64,000 bases of DNA from Rhizobiaceae bacterium (GTDB lineage: Bacteria > Pseudomonadota > Alphaproteobacteria > Rhizobiales > Rhizobiaceae): the NCBI GenBank assembly GCA_023953835.1, contig JAMLJB010000001.1:1364001-1428000 (forward strand), in the 5' to 3' direction. Positions 8,971 through 16,804 of the stretch are shown here, one piece after another. Every line of letters begins with the position of its first letter. Positions within the stretch are counted from its first letter, which is position 1. A program made the translations under genes and the position numbers. The notes beneath the pieces were generated by a model that saw only the letters and a program-made list of their open reading frames with translations, was not told where the DNA came from and did not search any database.

Positions 8971-9818
8971 GGCGCGTGCTTCCCGCTGCGAGAAAGCGCC
9001 GCCTCGAACGCACGCAGCACGATTTCGCGCACCGCTTGCAGCCTGTAGGCCGCGCTTCCACGCACATCGTCGATCGGTGCAAGCTCGGAGAGAGGTGTTT
9101 CGGCGATAATCCCGTTCGCCTTGTCGATACTGTGGCCGGCCAACGCGGCCTCCAACCGCTTCAACCTTTGCGCGACTGCGGAACACGCGCCGACCGCAAT
9201 CGCCACCTCCCGTATGCGTTGACCGTCGGTCACCACGCGGACCGCCGCCATCGCAATCGAGATCACCAGATAGCGTCGGGCGCCAAGTTTGCGGAAGGCC
9301 GAGACGCCCCGCGCCGCCTGCTTTGGAATGCGGATCATACTCAGCAGCTCGTCCGGTCGCCGCGCCGTCTTGCGGTTTCCCAGAATGAAATCGCGAAGCG
9401 GCACGTGGCGCGATGCATGCGCCGTACGCAGTTCCACGTCTGCGTCCAGTGTCAGCAAAGGCGGCACGCCGTCTGCCGCAGGCGACGCATTGCAGAGATT
9501 TCCCGCCACGGTTCCGACGTTCTGGATCTGCACCGAACCGACTTCGCGAGCCGCCTGTTTCAGCGCGTCGAAGGCCGGCGGAAGGTCTTCGCGCTGAATG
9601 TCCATCCATGTCGTGCGCGCGCCGATCACGAAATGAGATTGCGTCTGCGAAATGCCGCGCAAATCCGCCAGTCCATTGATGTCGAGCACATTCTCGCGGA
9701 TCGGGCGATTGCCTTGAGCGGGATAGAAATCGGTCGCGCCAGCGAGCAGACGCCAGTCCGCCTCGCCAAGCAGGCTCAGCGCTTCATCGACCGTGGTGGG
9801 TTTCGCGTAACGGATCAC
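8967..9818 (-). CDS. FAD-binding subunit of molybdenum hydroxylase
   Basis: This 283-residue protein is the flavin subunit of xanthine-dehydrogenase/CO-dehydrogenase-type enzymes. It shows the two FAD pyrophosphate loops, LLAGATDFYP near residue 24 and GTVAGNLCNASPAAD near residue 101, and the C-terminal CO_deh_flav_C region (FRKLGARRYLVISIAMAAVR). It should carry electrons from the [2Fe-2S] clusters of the downstream fused subunit to the final acceptor. It is the first gene of the minus-strand operon and overlaps the next one by four bases. The promoter should lie in 9819-9978, which also contains a palindrome. No xdhC-type maturation gene is seen nearby. Confidence 0.93.
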   Translation of the reverse strand: MIRYAKPTTVDEALSLLGEADWRLLAGATDFYPAQGNRPIRENVLDINGLADLRGISQTQSHFVIGARTTWMDIQREDLPPAFDALKQAAREVGSVQIQNVGTVAGNLCNASPAADGVPPLLTLDADVELRTAHASRHVPLRDFILGNRKTARRPDELLSMIRIPKQAARGVSAFRKLGARRYLVISIAMAAVRVVTDGQRIREVAIAVGACSAVAQRLKRLEAALAGHSIDKANGIIAETPLSELAPIDDVRGSAAYRLQAVREIVLRAFEAALSRSGKHAP

Positions 9819-9865
9819 GCAATGCCGTTCCCTGGGTCCGACCCGCCTTCAAGCAGCGTCAAAAT

Positions 9866-9883
9866 TCATTCGTATACAAATGA
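9866..9883. promoter_or_regulatory. Palindromic operator candidate between divergent units
   Basis: TCATTCGTATACAAATGA is an 18-bp palindrome around GTATAC with a single mismatched pair. It lies in the AT-rich gap between the first gene of the catabolic operon (start 9818) and pncA (start about 9979). Its size and symmetry suit a dimeric winged-helix regulator. The MarR protein at the end of the operon is the natural candidate (inference). GntR-type proteins also bind such sites. Confidence 0.6.
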
Positions 9884-9978
9884 TATCCGGAAAGGCGTGC
9901 TTGTCAAAGCACGCGCGCATCTTGCGCAGGTTTGGGCAGGCGATATGCTCTGGAAACTTTCTCGACCGGAGCCGCAAA

Positions 9979-10578
9979 TTGTCGTCAAACGCGCTTATCG
10001 TCATCGACCTCCAGAACGATTTCTGCCCGGGCGGCGCGCTCGCCGTCGAAGGCGGTCACGACATCGTGCCCTTGGTGAATGGCCTGATCGCCGATTTCGA
10101 GCACGTCATCCTGACGCAGGATTGGCATCCCGCAGGCCATTCAAGCTTTGCGTCGAGCCATGAGGGCAATGACGCCTTCGAGACCATCGACATGCCCTAC
10201 GGACCGCAAACGCTTTGGCCCGATCATTGCGTGCAGGGCACGGACGGCGCGGCATTCCATCCGGGACTGATCTGGGACAAGGCAGAACTCGTGCTGCGCA
10301 AGGGCTTTCGCGGCGCGATCGATTCATATTCCGCCTTCTTCGAAAACGACCACAAGACGCCAACGGGATTGGGGGGTTATTTGAGCGAGCGCGGGATTTC
10401 GGACCTGACGCTGGTCGGGCTCGCGACGGACTATTGCGTCGCCTATTCTGCCCTCGATGCGGCAAGGCTCGGCTTCCGGGTCGCGGTGCACATGGACGCC
10501 TGTCGCGCAATCGATCTTGGCGGCTCGCTGGAGGAAATGACTGGCCGGATGCGCGACGCCGGAGTTGTGCTCAAATAG
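9979..10578 (+). CDS. pncA: Nicotinamidase/pyrazinamidase
   Basis: This 199-residue isochorismatase-fold hydrolase shows the full PncA active site: Asp10 in the I-D-L-Q-N-D-F segment, Lys108 in LRKG, and nucleophile Cys153 in ATDYCV. Metal ligands are Asp48 and His50 (DWHP) and His83 (PDHC). It converts nicotinamide to nicotinate and ammonia in NAD salvage. A TTG start at 9979 with GGAG upstream is chosen because the only upstream in-frame ATG falls inside the palindrome at 9866-9883 and would add about 33 unrelated residues. It is divergent from the molybdenum-hydroxylase operon. It may feed nicotinate into that operon as well as into NAD salvage (inference). Confidence 0.93.
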   Translation: MSSNALIVIDLQNDFCPGGALAVEGGHDIVPLVNGLIADFEHVILTQDWHPAGHSSFASSHEGNDAFETIDMPYGPQTLWPDHCVQGTDGAAFHPGLIWDKAELVLRKGFRGAIDSYSAFFENDHKTPTGLGGYLSERGISDLTLVGLATDYCVAYSALDAARLGFRVAVHMDACRAIDLGGSLEEMTGRMRDAGVVLK

Positions 10579-10585
10579 GGCACCG

Positions 10586-10633
10586 CACCCCTCATCCGCC
10601 TGCCGGCACCTTCTCCCACAGGGGGAGAAGGGA
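10586..10633. repeat. Palindromic intergenic repeat, copy 1
   Basis: This unit starts CCCCTCATCCGCCTGCCGGC and ends in the hairpin CTTCTCCC-ACA-GGGGGAGAAG. It is the first of four related units downstream of pncA. Such units are typical of dispersed rhizobial intergenic palindromes. Confidence 0.8.
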
Positions 10634-10694
10634 GATATCATCTGCGCCGGCTTCAATCGCCGACGACTCGGGATTTGCGAGACATGACGGTGGT

Positions 10695-10741
10695 CCCCTT
10701 CTCCCCCTGTGGGAGAAGGTGGCGGTAGCCGGATGAGGGGT
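10695..10741. repeat. Palindromic intergenic repeat, copy 2 (inverted)
   Basis: This is the near-perfect reverse complement of copy 1, about 60 bp away: CCCCTTCTCCCCCTGTGGG, then AGAAGGTGGCGGTAGCC and GGATGAGGGG. Copies 1 and 2 could fold into one long cruciform or stem in the pncA transcript. Confidence 0.8.
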
Positions 10742-10768
10742 TGTGCAATCGCCGAAAGCCCGGCGCCG

Positions 10769-10810
10769 CCCCTCACCCTTACCCTCTCCCCGCGTGCAGG
10801 GAGAGGGGCA
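10769..10810. repeat. Palindromic intergenic repeat, copy 3 (diverged)
   Basis: CCGCCCCTCACCCTTACCCT followed by the hairpin CTCTCCCCGCGTGCAGGGAGAG. It shares the plan of copies 1, 2 and 4 but differs in sequence, so it is an older or second-type unit. Confidence 0.7.
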
Positions 10811-10829
10811 TCAGCGTTGTAGATTATCG

Positions 10830-10881
10830 CCCTTCTCCCCGTCCTTTACGGGGAGAAGGTGGCGGCAGCCGGATGAGGGGC
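10830..10881. repeat. Palindromic intergenic repeat, copy 4 (inverted)
   Basis: Hairpin CCTTCTCCCCGTCCTTTACG closing to GGGGAGAAGG, then TGGCGGCAGCCGGATGAGGG. It has the same orientation as copy 2. Copies 1-4 plus the rpsA terminator fill the 391-bp gap between pncA and rpsA; no gene is seen there. Confidence 0.8.
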
Positions 10882-10910
10882 AGTGCGAGCGCGGCAATGT
10901 CTGCCCGACG

Positions 10911-10944
10911 CAAAACAAAACCCCGCCGGATCGCTCCGGCGGGG
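10911..10944 (-). terminator. rpsA: Rho-independent terminator of rpsA
   Basis: Read on the minus strand after the rpsA stop, CCCCGCCGGA and TCCGGCGGGG form a perfect 10-bp stem with a 4-base loop, followed by TTTTGTTTTG. This is a strong intrinsic terminator. Confidence 0.92.
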
Positions 10945-10969
10945 TCTGGATTCCCGAAGGATGCGGGGC

Positions 10970-12667
10970 TTAGCTGCCCTGCTTCTTCAGCGCAGCGCCG
11001 AGAATGTCGCCGAGCGAAGCGCCGGAGTCGGTCGAGCCGTACTGCGCGACAGCTTCCTTTTCTTCGGCGATTTCGAGCGCCTTGATAGAGACCTGCAGCT
11101 TACGGGTCTTCTTATCGTAGGCGATCACGCGCGCATCGACTTTCTGGCCGACTGAGAAACGCTCCGGGCGCTGCTCGTCGCGATCGCGCGACAGGTCGGA
11201 ACGCCTGATGAATGTTTCGAGTCCGCTCTCGACAAGGCGAACGTCGAGACCGCCGTCCTTGACGCCGATGACTTCACAGGTGACGACCGCGTTCTTGCGA
11301 AGCTCGCCGGAAGCAGCAGCATCGCCTGCGGCGTCACGCTCAAGCTGCTTGATGCCCAGCGAAATGCGCTCCTTCTCGATGTCGACATCGAGAACCTGCG
11401 CCCGGACCATCTGGCCCTTCTGGTACTCCTCGATGACCTGCTCGCCCGGACGGCTCCAGTCGAGATCGGAGAGGTGCACCATGCCGTCCACATCGCCTTC
11501 GAGGCCGATGAACAGGCCGAATTCGGTCTTGTTCTTGACCTCGCCCTCGACAACGCTGCCGACCGGATGGTTGCGCGCGAACGCTTCCCACGGATTCTCG
11601 AGCGTCTGCTTGAGGCCGAGCGAGATGCGGCGCTTGGACGGATCGACCTCCAGCACGACCACATCCACCTGCTGCGAGGTGGAAAGGATCTTGCCGGGAT
11701 GGACGTTCTTTTTGGTCCACGACATTTCCGAAACGTGGATGAGGCCCTCGATGCCCGGCTCGAGTTCGACGAACGCACCGTAGTCGGTGATGTTCGTGAC
11801 CGTTCCGGAAATCTTCTTGCCGAGCGGGAACTTGGAGCCGATGTCGCCCCACGGATCCGACTCGAGCTGCTTCATGCCGAGCGAGATGCGATGCGTGTCC
11901 TGGTTGATGCGGATGATCTGCACCTTGACCGTCTGGCCGATGTTCAGGATTTCGGTCGGGTGGTTCACGCGACGCCATGCCATGTCGGTGACATGCAGCA
12001 GGCCGTCGATGCCGCCGAGGTCCACGAACGCGCCGTAATCGGTGATGTTCTTGACGACGCCTTCGACCACCTGGCCTTCTTCGAGGTTCTGCACGATCTC
12101 CGAACGCTGTTCGGCACGGCTTTCCTCAAGCACCGAGCGGCGCGAGACAACGATGTTGCCGCGACGGCGGTCCATCTTGAGGATTTCGAAGGGCTGCGGG
12201 TTGTGCATCAGCGGGGTGACATCGCGGATCGGGCGAATGTCGACCTGCGAACGCGGCAGGAAGGCAACGGCGCCGTCGAGATCGACCGTGAAGCCGCCCT
12301 TGACCTGGTTGAAGATAACGCCTTCGACGCGCTCGCCCTTGGAGAACTTCTCCTCGAGCTTGACCCAGCTCTCTTCGCGGCGGGCCTTTTCGCGGCTCAG
12401 CATCGCTTCGCCAAGCGCGTTTTCGATGCGCTCGACATAGACTTCGACAGTATCGCCCGGCTTGAGCTGGCCGTCCTTGGCCTTGGCTCCGAATTCCTTC
12501 AGCGGCACGCGGCCTTCGACCTTGAGGCCGACATCGATGATGGCCATATCCTTTTCGATCGCGGTGATGGTGCCGCGAACGACCTGGCCTTCACCGGAAT
12601 GGCCATCGGAAAATGATTCTTCGAGAAGCGCGGCGAAATCGTCGCGCGAGGGGTTGGCTTGTGACAT
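10970..12667 (-). CDS. rpsA: 30S ribosomal protein S1
   Basis: This 565-residue protein has the six S1 RNA-binding repeats of proteobacterial S1. They can be followed by recurring motifs such as GIDGLLHVTDMAW, GIEGLIHVSEMSW and DVDGMVHLSDLDW, each after a VTNITDYGAFVEL-like strand. It recruits mRNA to the 30S subunit. The first residues MSQANPSRDDFAALLEESF match alphaproteobacterial S1. It lies downstream of cmk in the same orientation, as in most Proteobacteria, with a strong terminator after it. ihfB and lapA, which normally follow, are absent here and occur near 50 kb. Confidence 0.98.
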   Translation of the reverse strand: MSQANPSRDDFAALLEESFSDGHSGEGQVVRGTITAIEKDMAIIDVGLKVEGRVPLKEFGAKAKDGQLKPGDTVEVYVERIENALGEAMLSREKARREESWVKLEEKFSKGERVEGVIFNQVKGGFTVDLDGAVAFLPRSQVDIRPIRDVTPLMHNPQPFEILKMDRRRGNIVVSRRSVLEESRAEQRSEIVQNLEEGQVVEGVVKNITDYGAFVDLGGIDGLLHVTDMAWRRVNHPTEILNIGQTVKVQIIRINQDTHRISLGMKQLESDPWGDIGSKFPLGKKISGTVTNITDYGAFVELEPGIEGLIHVSEMSWTKKNVHPGKILSTSQQVDVVVLEVDPSKRRISLGLKQTLENPWEAFARNHPVGSVVEGEVKNKTEFGLFIGLEGDVDGMVHLSDLDWSRPGEQVIEEYQKGQMVRAQVLDVDIEKERISLGIKQLERDAAGDAAASGELRKNAVVTCEVIGVKDGGLDVRLVESGLETFIRRSDLSRDRDEQRPERFSVGQKVDARVIAYDKKTRKLQVSIKALEIAEEKEAVAQYGSTDSGASLGDILGAALKKQGS

Positions 12668-12799
12668 TAAAACTCCTGAAAGCCCCTGCCTTGGGGCGGC
12701 GCCGTGGTTCGTGTTGCGTTGGCCTGCCGGCGCTCCGGGTTGAATGAACCCTTGCCGCGAATGGCGGCGTTCGGCGCAGTGGAATGCTGGCAGGCTGGT

Positions 12800-13465
12800 T
12801 TATGGACTCATATAAGAGCCAGTGTCCCGTTTGGCCAGCGCAGCATCGACGATGCCGCGCGCCGCTCGGAACGCGGCCTCTATAGACATTTCCGACGTAT
12901 CGAGCAAGTGCGCATCATGGGCTGGACGCAACGGCGAATCGGTTCGCGCGGAATCGCGTTCGTCGCGTTTCACGATATCGGCCAGGATTTCTTCCAGATT
13001 CGCGGTGCCGCCGCGCGATTCGATGTCGCGCAGCCTGCGCGCCGCGCGCACCTCAGGGCTGGCGGTGATGTAGAGCTTCACCTCGGCTTGCGGGCACACG
13101 ACCGTGCCGATGTCGCGCCCGTCCAGCACAGCGCCGCCCGGTTGAGCTGCGAATGCGCGCTGCTTTTCAACCAGAATACGCCGGACCCCGGGATAGACCG
13201 CAACGCGCGAGGCCGCGTCCGCCACCGCGTGCGCCGACAGCGCGCCCTTGTCGAGATTGGCGAGATCGACCTTGCGCGCGGCCTCGACGGCCAATGCAGG
13301 GTCGTCCAGCGGCAGGCCGGCGGAAATCATCCGGTGCGCTGCCGCACGATAGGTCAGGCCCGTATCCAGATGCGGCAGGTGATAGTAGTCGGCCAGCCGC
13401 CTTGCGAGCGTTCCCTTGCCGGAAGCAGCAGGTCCATCGATGGCGATGAGCAGATTCTGATCCAT
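12800..13465 (-). CDS. cmk: Cytidylate kinase
   Basis: This 221-residue P-loop kinase begins [19 protein letters not shown], the CMP kinase Walker A region. The family segments [26 protein letters not shown] and [11 protein letters not shown] (lid) follow. It phosphorylates CMP and dCMP with ATP. It precedes rpsA by 132 bp on the same strand, the usual order. aroA, usually upstream of cmk, is replaced here by the sulfate-assimilation cluster 49 bp away. Confidence 0.97.
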   Translation of the reverse strand: MDQNLLIAIDGPAASGKGTLARRLADYYHLPHLDTGLTYRAAAHRMISAGLPLDDPALAVEAARKVDLANLDKGALSAHAVADAASRVAVYPGVRRILVEKQRAFAAQPGGAVLDGRDIGTVVCPQAEVKLYITASPEVRAARRLRDIESRGGTANLEEILADIVKRDERDSARTDSPLRPAHDAHLLDTSEMSIEAAFRAARGIVDAALAKRDTGSYMSP

Positions 13466-13514
13466 CCGCGCATCAAGCCGAGACGGTCGAAATGCGCAAC
13501 AGGAAATATGGCGC

Positions 13515-14054
13515 TCAGCGGGCCGCGGGCAGGCGACGCCACGAATACATGCCCGCGGGCTTCTCGGCGCGCACCGCTGGCTGGGCGTAGAGGCCGAGAC
13601 CGTCGATGCGGCCCTCTTCGATCCACCTCAGCAGGACCGGATGAGAGACCTCGAATTCGTCGAAGCCGACCCGCAGCATGTGCGAGAACTGGTCGGGCAG
13701 CACCTGCCCCACCGCGCGGACCGCGCCGCCATAGCCATAGCGGCGGCGAAGGATTTCCGCCTTTGAGAAGCTGCGGCCATCGTTGAAGGCGGGAAACTCC
13801 AACGCCACCAGCGGCAGCGATTCGAGATGTTCGGCCAGCGCCTCGATCTTGTCGCCGGGCTTGAGCCGCACGCCGATGCGATGATTGGCGCGGCGCCGCG
13901 CCTCCGCGTCGAGCGCCAGATAGGCGGCCAGCGGCAGGATCACGTCGCCCGATTCGGCGATCGCGTCGGGCTCGTCGAGGTGCCGCCAATTGTCCTGGCG
14001 AAATCCATCCAGCGTCCACAGGCGGACTACGGGCTGCTCGGCGGTTTCACTCAT
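13515..14054 (-). CDS. DUF934 family protein of sulfite-reduction cluster
   Basis: This 179-residue protein matches DUF934, found almost only beside cysI/cysH in Proteobacteria and often annotated as an oxidoreductase linked to sulfite reduction. Visible segments are [63 protein letters not shown] and the C-terminal YSWRRLP. The biochemical role is not established. It is last in the cys cluster, 25 bp after cysH. A role in electron supply or assembly for the siroheme reductase is inferred from context. Confidence 0.85.
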   Translation of the reverse strand: MSETAEQPVVRLWTLDGFRQDNWRHLDEPDAIAESGDVILPLAAYLALDAEARRRANHRIGVRLKPGDKIEALAEHLESLPLVALEFPAFNDGRSFSKAEILRRRYGYGGAVRAVGQVLPDQFSHMLRVGFDEFEVSHPVLLRWIEEGRIDGLGLYAQPAVRAEKPAGMYSWRRLPAAR

Positions 14055-14079
14055 CGGTGGTCATCCATATCTGCCGGTG

Positions 14080-14832
14080 TCAGTGGCTTGCGCCGTTCAG
14101 CGAGTTTTCGAGGCCGGGAAGGTGAATGCCACATTCGACCTTGGCCTGCCCGGCCCAGCGACCGCTGCGCGCATCCTCGCCCGGTTTCACCGGCTGGGTG
14201 CAGGGAAAGCAGCCGATCGAAAGATAGCCATAGGCAACCAGCGGATTCTCACGCAGATTGTGGCTGCGCATATAGTCGGCGAGGTCGGACGTGCCCCAGC
14301 GCGCGAGCGGATTGATACGGAGGCGCGGCCCGACCGTTTCGAAGGCCGCAAGCCCGGCGCGGGTCGCGGCCTGAAAGCGCTTGCGGCCCGTGAACCATGC
14401 CCGGAACGGCTCGACGCCACGCGCCAGCGGCTCCACCTTGCGGATTTCGCAGCAGGCGTCGTTGTCCCGCTGGTGCAACGTGCCGTCCGGGTCCTTGTCG
14501 CGCAGCGCCGCCTCTTCCGGCGTCAGGATGCGGATGTCGCGCAGGCCGAGATCGGCGACGAGCGCATCGCGATAGTCCAGCGTTTCGCCGAAATGCTTGC
14601 CCGTGTCGAGGAACAGCACCGGCAGGTCGCGGTCGATCCCGGACGCCATGTGCAGCAGCACGGCGGAATCCGCGCCGAAGGACGACACCGCCGCGACGCC
14701 CGTCACGCCGAAGCGCTCGACCGAGCGCGCGATGATGTCCTGCGGCGAGGCCGCGCCATAGAGCGCTTCCAGCGCGGCAGCTTCCGCCGCCGCCTGTTCC
14801 TCTGCCTCAAGCAGCTCTGGCTTCGCTGCCAT
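14080..14832 (-). CDS. cysH: Assimilatory adenylyl-sulfate (APS/PAPS) reductase
   Basis: This 250-residue PP-loop reductase shows the SSFGADSAVLLHMAS nucleotide loop. The cysteine pattern CC (NDACCEIRK) plus C-x-x-C (IGCFPCTQPV) binds a [4Fe-4S] cluster in APS-type reductases. ECGIHLPG near the C-terminus carries the catalytic cysteine. The cluster cysteines favour APS over PAPS as substrate (family knowledge). The ATG at 14832 lies inside the cysI 3' end, a 26-base overlap. Longer upstream readings are cysI in another frame. Confidence 0.95.
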   Translation of the reverse strand: MAAKPELLEAEEQAAAEAAALEALYGAASPQDIIARSVERFGVTGVAAVSSFGADSAVLLHMASGIDRDLPVLFLDTGKHFGETLDYRDALVADLGLRDIRILTPEEAALRDKDPDGTLHQRDNDACCEIRKVEPLARGVEPFRAWFTGRKRFQAATRAGLAAFETVGPRLRINPLARWGTSDLADYMRSHNLRENPLVAYGYLSIGCFPCTQPVKPGEDARSGRWAGQAKVECGIHLPGLENSLNGASH

Positions 14833-16477
14833 AAAGCGCCTCCTTGAACGGAGCCGGGCCGACGCGGCGGTAGGTGTCGAGGAATTTCTCCTCGCGATCC
14901 CGCCGCACGGTGAGATAGGTTTCGACGATGGTCTCGATGGCGTCGGTGATTTCCTCCGGCCCGAAGCCGCGCCCGATGATCTCGCCGACCGACGTGTTCT
15001 CGTCGCCGGAACCGCCAAGCGTCACCTGGTAGAGTTCCGCGCCCTTCTTCTCGACGCCGAGAATGCCGATATGGCCGACATGGTGATGGCCGCAGGCATT
15101 GATGCAGCCCGAAATCTTGAGCTTCAGCTCGCCGATGTCGCGCTGGCGTTCCAGCGAGGCGAAGCGATGGGAAATGTCCTGCGCCACCGAGATGGAGCGT
15201 GCGTTGGCCAGCGCGCAATAATCGAGGCCGGGGCAGGCGATGATGTCGGTGATGAGGTTGGAGTTCGCGGTCGCCAGGCCGACCTCCACCAGAAGGTCGT
15301 AGACGGCGCGCAGGTCGGCGCGCGCCACATGCGGCAGGATCAGGTTCTGCTCGTGGCTGATGCGGATTTCGTCGAACGCGTAGCGCTCCGCAATGTCGGC
15401 CACCGCGTCCATCTGGCCGTCGGATGCATCGCCGGGCGTCTCGCCGATGCCTTTGAGCGAAATCGTCACCGCTGCGTAGTCGGGATGGCGGTGGGTGGTC
15501 ACGTTCTGGTCCAGCCATTCGCCGAAGCTGCGGGAATCCAGCCTCGCCTGCCTGACGGCTTCGTCGCCTGCGGGACGCGCGGTCAGGTCCGGCGGCGCGA
15601 AATAGGCGTCGATCGCCCGGATGTCGGCTTCCGGCAATGCCAGCTCGGTGTCCTTCAAATCGGCCCATTCGGCCTCGACCTGCCGCGCGAATTCCTCGAC
15701 GCCGGTCTCGTGCACGAGGATCTTGATGCGCGCCTTGTATTTGTTGTCGCGGCGACCATTGAGATTGTACACGCGCAGGATGGCGGTGGTGTAGGAGAGC
15801 AGGTCCTGCTCGGGCAGGAAATCGCGAATCTTCTTTGCAACGATAGGGGTGCGGCCCTGCCCGCCGCCCACATAGACCGTGAAGCCGAGTTCGCCCTTGT
15901 CGTTGCGCTTCAGGTGCAAGCCGATGTCATGGGTCTGAATCGCCGCGCGGTCGCGCGCCGCCCCGGTCAGCGCGATCTTGAACTTGCGCGGCAGGAAGGA
16001 GAACTCCGGATGGACGGAGGACCATTGCCGCAGGATTTCGGCATAGGGGCGCGGGTCCGCCACCTCGTCGGCGGCAGCGCCCGCGAGATGATCGGCGGTC
16101 ACGTTGCGGATGCAGTTGCCGGACGTCTGAATGCAGTGCATCTCAACGCTGGCGAGGTCGGTGAGGATGGCCGGGACATCCGACAGCGCCGGCCAGTTGA
16201 ATTGCAGGTTCTGCCGCGTCGTGAAATGCCCGTAGCCCTTGTCATAGGTCCGCGCGATGTGCGCGAGCATGCGCAACTGGCGCGAATTGAGCGTTCCGTA
16301 GGGGATCGCGATGCGCAGCATGTATGCGTGAAGCTGGAGATAGACGCCATTCATGAGGCGGAGCGGCCGGAACTGCTCCTCGGTAATCTCGCCGGAGAGC
16401 CGCCGCTCGACCTGCTCCGTGAACTCAGCCACCCTGGCCTTCACGAACTCATGGTCGAATTCATCATAACGATACAT
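14807..16477 (-). CDS. cysI: Sulfite reductase hemoprotein subunit
   Basis: This 556-residue protein is a siroheme/[4Fe-4S] reductase of the sulfite/nitrite family. The N-terminal half carries GHFTTRQNLQFNW and the duplicated NiR/SiR ferredoxin-like domains. Cluster cysteines lie in the C-P-G-L-D-Y-C segment and in C-I-N-A-C-G-H-H. Operon context with cysG and cysH points to sulfite reduction to sulfide. No CysJ flavoprotein gene is nearby, so electrons probably come from ferredoxin or a partner encoded elsewhere. It begins 33 bp after the DUF2849 gene. Confidence 0.94.
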   Translation of the reverse strand: MYRYDEFDHEFVKARVAEFTEQVERRLSGEITEEQFRPLRLMNGVYLQLHAYMLRIAIPYGTLNSRQLRMLAHIARTYDKGYGHFTTRQNLQFNWPALSDVPAILTDLASVEMHCIQTSGNCIRNVTADHLAGAAADEVADPRPYAEILRQWSSVHPEFSFLPRKFKIALTGAARDRAAIQTHDIGLHLKRNDKGELGFTVYVGGGQGRTPIVAKKIRDFLPEQDLLSYTTAILRVYNLNGRRDNKYKARIKILVHETGVEEFARQVEAEWADLKDTELALPEADIRAIDAYFAPPDLTARPAGDEAVRQARLDSRSFGEWLDQNVTTHRHPDYAAVTISLKGIGETPGDASDGQMDAVADIAERYAFDEIRISHEQNLILPHVARADLRAVYDLLVEVGLATANSNLITDIIACPGLDYCALANARSISVAQDISHRFASLERQRDIGELKLKISGCINACGHHHVGHIGILGVEKKGAELYQVTLGGSGDENTSVGEIIGRGFGPEEITDAIETIVETYLTVRRDREEKFLDTYRRVGPAPFKEALYGSEARAA

Positions 16478-16510
16478 GATTGACTGCTTCCTTGAGCGCC
16501 TTGCCCTGGG

Positions 16511-16804
16511 TTACGCCGCGCGCGCCTGTTTGCCGTGATCCGTCCGGTTGGTCGGCCCTGCGGCGCGGATGCGCTCGCGCAGCCGCAGCGGCACGGTCCG
16601 GCCGTCCACCAGTTGCACATCGATCAGATCGACATCGAGGGCGAAATTCTCCGCGAACGCTGCCCTGCCTATGGCTTCGAGGCGTTCTTCCGCTGCCTTG
16701 TCGGCGGCCAGCGCCGCGCCCTCGATCGTCTCCTGCCAGCCGTTTTCATCCGAATACCAGATGGCTTCGCCGTCGATGAGCCTGTTTGCCGTCAGCACCT
16801 TCAT
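16511..16804 (-). CDS. DUF2849 family protein
   Basis: This 97-residue protein matches DUF2849, a small alphaproteobacterial family that sits between cysG and cysI. It begins MKVLTANRLIDGEAIWYSDE and contains the conserved WQETIEGA region. The start overlaps the cysG stop (ATGA), so it is made with CysG. The function is unknown. The fixed location between the siroheme-synthesis and siroheme-using genes suggests a role in cofactor hand-over or reductase assembly (inference). Confidence 0.85.
   Translation of the reverse strand: MKVLTANRLIDGEAIWYSDENGWQETIEGAALAADKAAEERLEAIGRAAFAENFALDVDLIDVQLVDGRTVPLRLRERIRAAGPTNRTDHGKQARAA

Noticed and set aside
9880..9978. Upstream ATG start for pncA
   Set aside because: It would place the start codon inside the palindrome and add 33 residues unlike any nicotinamidase. 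The TTG with GGAG fits the family length.
10586..10881. Possible CRISPR array
   Set aside because: The units are palindromic, occur in both orientations, differ in sequence and have uneven spacing. No cas genes are present.
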